A stretch of DNA of 12,425 nt from NCBI GenBank assembly GCA_031292735.1, contig JARLGP010000193.1, forward strand, positions 1 to 12,425. The letters run 5' to 3'. Source of the stretch: Holophaga sp. GTDB taxonomy: Bacteria; Acidobacteriota; Holophagae; Holophagales; Holophagaceae. Shown piece by piece: positions 7,453 through 12,425 of this stretch. The notes under the pieces are model-generated. The model was not told the DNA's origin. It did no database searches and saw only the letters and a program-made list of their open reading frames with translations. Positions within the stretch are counted from its first letter, which is position 1; the number at the start of each line of letters is the position of its first letter. The translations under genes were made by a program, and so were the position numbers.

Positions 7453-8730
7453 ATGTCCATTCGTCCGTTCCGCACCGTCACCCCCCACGGCACCGAGATC
7501 CTGGTGGAGCCCTTGCCGAACGTCCGGAGCTGCTCCGTGGGGTTCTGGGTGCGCCGGGGCTCCTGCTGCGAACTGCCGGAGGAGGAGGGCCTGGCCCACT
7601 TCATCGAGCACACGGTGTTCAAGGGCACCGAACGCTACCCCGGGCCGCAGGTGATGGCCGAGGCCACCGACCGCCTGGGCGGCAACGTGGACGCCTTCAC
7701 CGGCAAGGAGACCGCCTGCTTCTACGGCAAGGTCCTGGCCGAGCAGCTGCCGGCCCTGGTGGACCTGCTGGGCGAGCTGGTGACCACCCCCCGGTTCAAC
7801 CCGGACGAACTGGCCCGGGAGCGCAAGGTGATCCTGGAAGAGATCAGCCAGAGCGAAGACCAGCCCGATGACTGGGCCAGCGAACTGTTCTACGCCAACT
7901 TCTGGCCCGGCGGCACCCTGGCCCACCCCATCCTGGGCACCCGGGAGCAGGTGGCCAGCTACGGCCCGGACCAGGCCAGGGCCTTTTTCCAGAAGACCTA
8001 CCGGGCCCCCAACCTGCTCATCGCCGCGGCCGGGGATATCCGGCCCGAGGCCTTCATGGAGCTGCTCCAGCCGATCCTGGCGCTGCTGCCGGATGGGCCG
8101 GCCGGCGCCTGGCCCAGCCCCAACCAGCCCGCGCCGTTCCTGCTGAACACCCCCCGCAAGGAGCTGCAGCAGGCCAGCCTGGTCATGGGCTTCCCGGCCT
8201 GCTCGCACCAGCATCCGGACCGGTCCGCGGTGAACCTGCTGGGCTACGTGCTGGGCGGCGGCATGTCCTCCCGGCTGTTCATGGAACTGCGGGAGAAGCA
8301 CGCCCTCTGCTACCAGGTGGGCAGCTACCTGAGCCAGTACCGGGATACCGGCGCCCTGCAGATCGCCGCCAGCTGCGCCCCGGAACGGGCCCAGGAACTG
8401 GTGCGGCGGACCGTGGCGGAGTGCGCCTCGGTGCGCCGGGACGGGGTGACCCAGGACGAGCTGGACCGGGCCAAGCTGCAGCTGCGCACCAGCCTGGTGC
8501 TCAACCAGGAGTCCGCCAGCAGCCGCATGTTCGCCCTGGCCCACCAGGCCATCCACATGGACCGGCTGCTGGACCTGGATGAACAGATCGAGGAGATCGA
8601 CCGGGTGGATCTGGCCCAGGTCCACCGGGTCGCCAGGGAAGTGCTGATCCCCGAAGCCTTCGGGGTCTCCGCCCTGGGCACCAGCCGAGCCACCGGGATC
8701 CGGCGCCGGGATCTGCTGGAAGTCATCTGA
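7453..8730 (+). CDS. M16 family zinc metallopeptidase (processing-peptidase-like)
   Basis: A 425-residue single-chain M16B peptidase. The inverted zinc motif HFIEH (His49, Glu52, His53) is intact, and the distal glutamate ligand lies in ERKVILEEI (Glu129/Glu130). NVDAFTGKETACFYGKV (78-94) is also typical. The C-terminal M16 half carries the family's GGGMSSRLFMELREKHALCYQVGSY segment. Relatives include B. subtilis YmxG and mitochondrial processing peptidase beta; they cleave short or unfolded peptides. No signal peptide is visible, so it is probably cytoplasmic. The start at ATG 7453 gives the usual N-terminus (TVTPHGTEILVEPLPNVRS). A GTG 18 nt upstream lacks a proper ribosome binding site and overlaps the putative -10 box. 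It follows the response regulator by 28 nt and the FKBP gene starts 22 nt after its stop. Physiological substrate unknown. Confidence 0.94.
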   Translation: MSIRPFRTVTPHGTEILVEPLPNVRSCSVGFWVRRGSCCELPEEEGLAHFIEHTVFKGTERYPGPQVMAEATDRLGGNVDAFTGKETACFYGKVLAEQLPALVDLLGELVTTPRFNPDELARERKVILEEISQSEDQPDDWASELFYANFWPGGTLAHPILGTREQVASYGPDQARAFFQKTYRAPNLLIAAAGDIRPEAFMELLQPILALLPDGPAGAWPSPNQPAPFLLNTPRKELQQASLVMGFPACSHQHPDRSAVNLLGYVLGGGMSSRLFMELREKHALCYQVGSYLSQYRDTGALQIAASCAPERAQELVRRTVAECASVRRDGVTQDELDRAKLQLRTSLVLNQESASSRMFALAHQAIHMDRLLDLDEQIEEIDRVDLAQVHRVAREVLIPEAFGVSALGTSRATGIRRRDLLEVI

Positions 8731-8752
8731 ACCAGCTAAATAGGAGTTGAAC

Positions 8753-9178
8753 ATGAGAATGGCTACGCCATGGATCGCAGTGGTGATGGTGAGTGTCGGC
8801 TTGGCGGCCAAGCCGCCCCTGCCGCCGTTCACCACCACCCCCAGCGGCCTCCAGTTCGTGGATATGCGCCCGGGGCACGGCAAGTCGCCGGCGCCCGGCC
8901 AGGTCTGCTCGGTGCTCTACCGCGGCTGGCTGTACAACAACAAGCAGCGGGGCACGCTGTTCGATTCGGCCCAGAATGCCGGGCATCCGTTCCGCTTCCC
9001 GGTGGGCCAGGGCCAGGTCATCCCCGGCTGGGACGAAGGGGTGCAGACCATGAAGGCCGGAGCCAAGCGGGTGCTCATCATCCCGCCGGCCCTGGGCTAT
9101 GGCGAGCAGGGTTCGGGCACCACCATCCCGCCCGGGTCCACCCTGCTATTCGAGGTGGAACTGCTATCCTTCAAATGA
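8753..9178 (+). CDS. Secreted FKBP-type peptidyl-prolyl cis-trans isomerase
   Basis: A 141-residue protein with an N-terminal signal peptide (about residues 1-19, hydrophobic core WIAVVMVSVGLAA; no lipobox Cys). A single FKBP domain follows from about residue 27. The residues lining the FKBP active site are present: Tyr56, Phe70-Asp71 (GTLFDSA), Phe80/Phe82, Val89-Ile90 and Trp93 (GQVIPGWDEG), Tyr116 (ALGYGEQG) and Phe133 near the C-terminus (TLLFEVELL). It should catalyse prolyl isomerisation in the periplasm and may also act as a chaperone. AGGAG lies 6 nt before the ATG at 8753. It follows the M16 gene by 22 nt without a terminator and is probably co-transcribed with it, although the two products are likely in different compartments. 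Confidence 0.93.
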   Translation: MRMATPWIAVVMVSVGLAAKPPLPPFTTTPSGLQFVDMRPGHGKSPAPGQVCSVLYRGWLYNNKQRGTLFDSAQNAGHPFRFPVGQGQVIPGWDEGVQTMKAGAKRVLIIPPALGYGEQGSGTTIPPGSTLLFEVELLSFK

Positions 9179-9183
9179 CCGCC

Positions 9184-9199
9184 TGTGCTTTTGGGCACA
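9184..9199. repeat. Short inverted repeat after the FKBP gene
   Basis: TGTGC and GCACA flank a 6-nt loop (TTTTGG) 5 nt after the FKBP stop codon. It could form a small hairpin but lacks a T-run, so it is at best a weak terminator or mRNA 3' end stabiliser. Confidence 0.35.
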
Positions 9200-9203
9200 A
9201 ACC

Positions 9204-9218
9204 GACCGCACTGCGGTC
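9204..9218. promoter_or_regulatory. 15-bp palindrome, candidate operator of the MocR-ilvE unit
   Basis: GACCGCA-C-TGCGGTC is a perfect 7+7 inverted repeat with a single central base. It lies about 70 nt upstream of the MocR-type regulator start in the 108-nt gap after the FKBP gene. It is too tight to form a good RNA hairpin, so a dimeric DNA-binding protein site is more likely. Binding by the adjacent regulator is a guess; MocR proteins often use direct rather than inverted repeats. Confidence 0.4.
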
Positions 9219-9286
9219 TGCCTTGGCTTGTACCATTACCCTTAAATAGTGACATTTTTCAATAAAAGATCCAGACTTTGGGGGTC

Positions 9287-10765
9287 ATGGCATCCACCCA
9301 TCCCCTCAATCCCGAAGCCGCCAGCCCTCTCTATCTCCAACTGCAGAGATCGCTGCGCATGCTCATCCAGAAAAGCGAATGGCACCCGGGCATGCGCCTG
9401 CCCGCCGTGCCTGAGCTGGCTTCGCGCTTCCAGGTGCACCGCCTCACCGTGCTCAAGGCCCTGGCCGGACTCAAGCGCACCGGCTGGGTGCAGACCGTCA
9501 CCGGACGCGGCAGCTTCGTCGCCGACCACCTGCCGGAAGCGCCCGCCCTGCGCGACCCGGAGAACTTCCCGTTCGAGGGTTCCTCGCTCAAGGTGCGCGA
9601 ACATGAACTGGGCCCCTGGCTGGGGGAGACCCTGGGGCTGGCCCAGAACCGCGACCTGCTGAGCTTTTCCGCCAACTTCCCGCCCGCCGACCTGCTGCCC
9701 GGGGAGGCGCTGCGCCGGCTGACCCAGCAGACCATGAAGGAGCTGGGCGCCGATGCCTGGGCCTACGGCTCCCCGGCCGGATACCAGGGCTACCTGCGGG
9801 CCATCGCCCAATGGCTCACCAACGAAGGCGAGCCGATCCCCGACGACTGGGGCATCCGCGCCGTGCCCGGCGCCCAGGCCGGCCTCGCCCTGGTGGTGGA
9901 ATCCCTCACCGTCCCGGGCGACCGGGTGCTGGTGGAGAGCCCCTGCTACGTGGGCGCCCTGGCCCTCATCCAGACCCTGGGCCGGGAGCCGGTGCCGGTG
10001 GCGGTGGACCGCAACGGCATGAACACCGAACGGCTGGCCTCGCTGCTGCAGAAGGGCGACGCCAAGCTGCTGTTCACCGTGCCCACCTTCCACAACCCCA
10101 CCGGGCTGACCTTCGGCCGCACCCGCCGGGAAAAGATCCTGGCCCTCACCAAGATCTTCGGAGTGCCGGTGGTGGAGGACGACACCTACGGCGACCTGCG
10201 CTTCATCGGCGCCCGGATCCCCTCCTGCCGCAGCCTGCCCTCCGCCGACCACGTGATCCAGCTGGGCAGCTTCTCCAAGTCCATCGCGCCGGGCCTGCGA
10301 CTGGGCTACATCATCGCCCCGAACCGAGTGCTGGACCGGTTGAGCCCGGTGCAGGACGTGCACAACATCTCGGTGCCCACCCTGTCCCAGGCCGTGGTGG
10401 GCCATTTCCTGGCCGACGGCGGCTTCAAGCGGCACCTCTCCCGTCTGCGCAAGGCCATGCGCGAGCGGCGGGACGCCATGCTGGAAGCCATCCATGCCAG
10501 CTTCCCGCGGGATTCCGAGATCACCGAACCCAAGGGCGGCATGCACCTCTGGGTGGTGCTGCCCGAGGACCTGTCCGCCACCGAACTGCATCACAGCGCC
10601 ATCACCCATGGGCTCGGCTTTGCCCCCGGGCCGCTGTTCTTCCCCGACGGCAGGGGCACCAACTGCCTGCGGCTCAATTTTTCCACCCATGAGCCACGCG
10701 TGACCCGCGAGGCCATCGCGCGCTTGGGCGGGCTGATCCAGGCCCACCCCACCGCCTCCACCTGA
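9287..10765 (+). CDS. MocR-type transcriptional regulator (GntR wHTH fused to class I aminotransferase-like domain)
   Basis: A 492-residue fusion. Residues 12-80 form a GntR winged helix: SPLYLQLQRSLRMLI, GMRLPAVPELASRFQVHRLTVLKAL and GRGSFVAD. From about 110 onward is a fold-type I PLP domain. It has the substrate-loop segment YGSPAGYQGYLRAIA, HNPTG (269-273), the cofactor acid in VVEDDTYGDL (295-304), the PLP lysine Lys331 in GSFSKSIAPGLRLGY, and a C-terminal NCLRLNFS Arg. All key PLP residues are intact. MocR proteins such as GabR and PdxR sense an amino acid or PLP through this domain and control nearby metabolism genes. ilvE starts 11 nt downstream, so branched-chain amino acid metabolism or PLP-dependent transamination is a likely target. 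No good ribosome binding site precedes the ATG (only GGGGG with a 2-nt gap); a TTG at 9278 is an unlikely alternative. A catalytic role as an aminotransferase cannot be ruled out. Confidence 0.92.
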   Translation: MASTHPLNPEAASPLYLQLQRSLRMLIQKSEWHPGMRLPAVPELASRFQVHRLTVLKALAGLKRTGWVQTVTGRGSFVADHLPEAPALRDPENFPFEGSSLKVREHELGPWLGETLGLAQNRDLLSFSANFPPADLLPGEALRRLTQQTMKELGADAWAYGSPAGYQGYLRAIAQWLTNEGEPIPDDWGIRAVPGAQAGLALVVESLTVPGDRVLVESPCYVGALALIQTLGREPVPVAVDRNGMNTERLASLLQKGDAKLLFTVPTFHNPTGLTFGRTRREKILALTKIFGVPVVEDDTYGDLRFIGARIPSCRSLPSADHVIQLGSFSKSIAPGLRLGYIIAPNRVLDRLSPVQDVHNISVPTLSQAVVGHFLADGGFKRHLSRLRKAMRERRDAMLEAIHASFPRDSEITEPKGGMHLWVVLPEDLSATELHHSAITHGLGFAPGPLFFPDGRGTNCLRLNFSTHEPRVTREAIARLGGLIQAHPTAST

Positions 10766-10776
10766 AGGAGATCCCC

Positions 10777-11889
10777 GTGAGTCCCCTCACAACGACCCCA
10801 GCCCACATCGATATCCAGCTGGCCAAACAGCCCATCACCCCGGCCGAACGGGCCGCGCGGATGCAGAGCCTCGGCTTCGGCAAAGTGTTCACCGAGTACA
10901 TGGTGGTGATTCCCTACAACGAAAAGACCGGCTGGGGCCGGGGCGCCCTGAAGCCTTACGGCCCCATCAGCCTGGATCCGGCCGCCTCGGTGCTGCACTA
11001 CGGCCAGGCCATCTTCGAGGGGTTCAAGGCCTACCACCAGCCCGACGGCCACATCAAGAGCTTCCGCCCCGAGTCCAACGCCAACCGCTTCAACGCCTCG
11101 GCCCGCCGTTTGGCCATGCCGGAGATCCCGGTGGAGCTGTTCGTGGAAGCTGCCGACACCCTCATCCGCCAGGAGCGCGAGTGGGTGCCCAAGGCCGTGG
11201 GTGAAAGCCTCTACCTGCGCCCCTTCATGATCGCCAGCGAAGCCGGCCTGGGCGTCAAGCCGGCCCACGAGTACCTGTTCATCCTGATCGCCTCCCCCTC
11301 CGGGGCCTACTTCAGCAAGGGCGTGAAGCCGGTCACCGTCTGGATCTCCGAGAACTACGTGCGGGCCGCGCCCGGCGGCACCGGCTCGGCCAAGTGCGCC
11401 GGCAACTACGCCGCCAGCCTCATCGCCCAGAAGGAAGCCTCGGCCGAGGGCTGCGACCAGGTGGTCTGGCTGGACGCCATCCATCGCAAGTATGTGGAAG
11501 AGATGGGCGGAATGAACATCTTCTTCGTGTACCAGGAAGCCGGCAAGACCGTGCTGGTCACCCCCGAGCTCACCGGCACCCTGCTGCCCGGCATCACCCG
11601 GCTCACCCTGATGGAGCTGGCCCGGAGCCTGGGCTTCGCCACCGAGGAGCGGCGCGTCTCCGTGGAGGATTGGCAGTCCGCCCTGAAGTCCGGCACCATG
11701 ACCGAAGCCTTCGCCTGCGGCACCGCCGCCGTCATCACCCCCATCGGCACGGTGAAGTCGCTGCACGGCGAGTGGACGATCAACCGCGGCGAATCCGGAC
11801 CGGTGGCCACCCAGCTGCGCAAGGCCCTGCTCGACCTCCAGCACGGCCTGGCGCCCGACCCCCAGCACTGGCTGCACGAGATCTGCTGA
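10777..11889 (+). CDS. ilvE: Branched-chain amino acid aminotransferase
   Basis: The 370-residue class IV (fold type IV) PLP enzyme reversibly transaminates leucine, isoleucine and valine with 2-oxoglutarate. It is the long, BCAT-type form similar to mitochondrial enzymes rather than the ~309-residue E. coli IlvE. Visible motifs are LHYGQAIFEGFKAY (73-86), SLYLRPFMIASEAGLGVKP (144-162), the PLP-Lys206 in GGTGSAKCAGNYAASL, EMGGMNIFFV and, near the C-terminus, EAFACGTAAVITPIG, which binds the cofactor phosphate. The start is GTG 10777, with AAGGAG (10765-10770) 6 nt upstream overlapping the stop codon of the MocR gene. The 11-nt gap indicates co-transcription with that regulator. A terminator follows 19 nt after the stop. 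Confidence 0.96.
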   Translation: MSPLTTTPAHIDIQLAKQPITPAERAARMQSLGFGKVFTEYMVVIPYNEKTGWGRGALKPYGPISLDPAASVLHYGQAIFEGFKAYHQPDGHIKSFRPESNANRFNASARRLAMPEIPVELFVEAADTLIRQEREWVPKAVGESLYLRPFMIASEAGLGVKPAHEYLFILIASPSGAYFSKGVKPVTVWISENYVRAAPGGTGSAKCAGNYAASLIAQKEASAEGCDQVVWLDAIHRKYVEEMGGMNIFFVYQEAGKTVLVTPELTGTLLPGITRLTLMELARSLGFATEERRVSVEDWQSALKSGTMTEAFACGTAAVITPIGTVKSLHGEWTINRGESGPVATQLRKALLDLQHGLAPDPQHWLHEIC

Positions 11890-11908
11890 CCGGCCCGACG
11901 GGCACACG

Positions 11909-11937
11909 AAAAAGAGGACCCGAACGGGTCCTCTTTT
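11909..11937. terminator. Bidirectional intrinsic terminator between ilvE and the repeat protein
   Basis: GAGGACCC (11914-11921) pairs with GGGTCCTC (11926-11933) around the loop GAAC. It is flanked by AAAAA on the left and TTTT on the right, so each strand reads a GC stem followed by T residues. It serves ilvE on the plus strand and the convergent repeat protein gene (stop at 11959) on the minus strand. Confidence 0.92.
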
Positions 11938-11958
11938 CTTGAAGCTGTTGTGTGAAGC

Positions 11959-12425
11959 TTAGGCGGCGGGAGTGGTCGCGGGCTTGGCTTCCTTCTTCGC
12001 CTTCTTGGCCTTCTTGGCGGCCTTGGCAGGCTTGGCGGCAGGAGCGGCCGCGTCAGCAGGAGCGGGGGTCGCGGCAGGAGCCTGGGTGAACAGGGCGGGA
12101 GCGGCAGGAGCGGCTTCCTTCTTCACGGCCTTCTTCTTGGCCTTCTTGGCGGGCTTGGCGGCAGGAGCGGGCTGGTCGGCAGGAGCGGGGGTCGCGGCAG
12201 GAGCCTGGGCGAACAGCGCGGGAGCGGCAGGAGCGGCTTCCTTCTTCACGGCCTTCTTCTTGGCCTTCTTGGCGGGCTTGGCGGCGGGAGCGGGCTGGTC
12301 GGCAGGAGCGGGGGTCGCGGCAGGAGCCTGGGCGAACAGCGCAGGAGCGGCAGGAGCGGCTTCCTTCTTCACGGCCTTCTTCTTGGCCTTCTTGGCGGGC
12401 TTGGCGGCAGGAGCGGGCTGGTCGG
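11959..12425 (-). CDS. Lys/Ala/Pro-rich tandem-repeat protein, C-terminal part (histone H1/AlgP-like; runs off the right edge)
   Basis: At least 155 residues of low-complexity protein ending at TAA 11961-11959. The frame is open to the window edge. The only start-like codon near 12372 is a GTG that encodes the conserved Val of each repeat, so the true start lies outside. The chain alternates a basic block (KPAKKAKKKAVKKE) with an Ala/Pro linker containing a recurring ALFAQ or ALFTQ and PADQPAP. The repeat period is 41 residues. The last unit diverges, replacing DQP by DAA and ending KKAKKAKKEAKPATTPAA. Such (K/A/P)n tails occur in bacterial histone H1-like proteins, AlgP and some basic C-terminal extensions of other proteins, and suggest nucleic acid binding. 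The missing N-terminal part may contain a folded domain, so the family cannot be fixed here. Confidence 0.75.
   Translation of the reverse strand, partial: DQPAPAAKPAKKAKKKAVKKEAAPAAPALFAQAPAATPAPADQPAPAAKPAKKAKKKAVKKEAAPAAPALFAQAPAATPAPADQPAPAAKPAKKAKKKAVKKEAAPAAPALFTQAPAATPAPADAAAPAAKPAKAAKKAKKAKKEAKPATTPAA
12004..12425 (-). repeat. 123-bp in-frame tandem repeat inside the Lys/Ala/Pro-rich gene
   Basis: Units at 12127-12249 and 12250-12372 differ at only two of 123 positions, both silent. A third, truncated unit (12373-12425) continues identically to the window edge. A diverged unit lies at about 12004-12126. The period is a multiple of three, so unit gain or loss keeps the frame. Confidence 0.9.

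Noticed and set aside
7339..8883. A 514-codon minus-strand open frame opposite the M16 gene
   Set aside because: Its composition (Gly/Gln/His/Ala-rich) is that of antisense frames, and the M16 gene on the plus strand has complete catalytic motifs.
9242..11907. Long minus-strand open frames opposite the MocR and ilvE genes
   Set aside because: They are antisense shadows of two clearly coding plus-strand genes, without motifs or ribosome binding sites.
12004..12425. CRISPR array
   Set aside because: The repeats are directly adjacent, 123 bp long, in frame and protein-coding; there are no variable spacers.

Overview
The window is a GC-rich stretch of bacterial chromosome. It is densely packed with housekeeping and accessory genes on both strands and holds no rRNA, tRNA, insertion sequence or CRISPR array. 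The high GC content, an HspR-type (rather than HrcA/CIRCE) heat-shock regulator next to dnaK-dnaJ, an outer-membrane beta-barrel protein and a secreted FKBP point to a Gram-negative, didermic bacterium. My best guess is Acidobacteriota (Holophaga/Geothrix-like). That rests on overall likeness only, not on a marker gene, and should be treated as tentative.

Left third, minus strand: a heat-shock cluster in the order dnaK, dnaJ, hspR, then a sigma-70-family sigma factor that runs off the left edge. dnaK has a recognisable promoter (TTGACA-N16-TAAACT), and a strong intrinsic terminator separates it from dnaJ. dnaJ has no Shine-Dalgarno site but carries TAGATT exactly 6 nt before its ATG, which suggests its own leaderless promoter driving dnaJ-hspR-sigma. 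Degenerate HAIR-like (HspR operator) sequences lie upstream of both dnaK and dnaJ. Divergent from dnaK is yacG, a small zinc protein (gyrase inhibitor family), and converging on it are two tandem genes for 35- and 38-residue hydrophobic proteins with very good ribosome binding sites.

Middle, plus strand: trmD and rplS (tRNA m1G37 methyltransferase and ribosomal protein L19) without the usual rpsP/rimM upstream, ending at a strong terminator. Next come a small outer-membrane beta-barrel protein and a double-receiver response regulator without an output domain, probably co-transcribed. They are followed by an M16 zinc peptidase and a secreted FKBP-type prolyl isomerase, also probably co-transcribed. 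The M16 gene again shows TANACT-N6-ATG with no Shine-Dalgarno site, as yacG does.

Right third: a MocR/GntR-type regulator with a complete PLP-binding aminotransferase-like domain sits 11 nt upstream of ilvE (branched-chain aminotransferase), so it is probably co-transcribed with ilvE. A perfect 15-bp palindrome lies in front of the regulator. A bidirectional terminator separates ilvE from a convergent Lys/Ala/Pro-rich protein built of nearly identical 123-bp tandem repeats, which runs off the right edge.

The less ordinary items are the shared TANA(C/T)T-N6-ATG leaderless signature at three genes, the tandem microprotein pair, the coupling of a sigma factor to hspR, the MocR-ilvE unit and the repeat protein. 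I see no evidence of a mobile element or a defence system.
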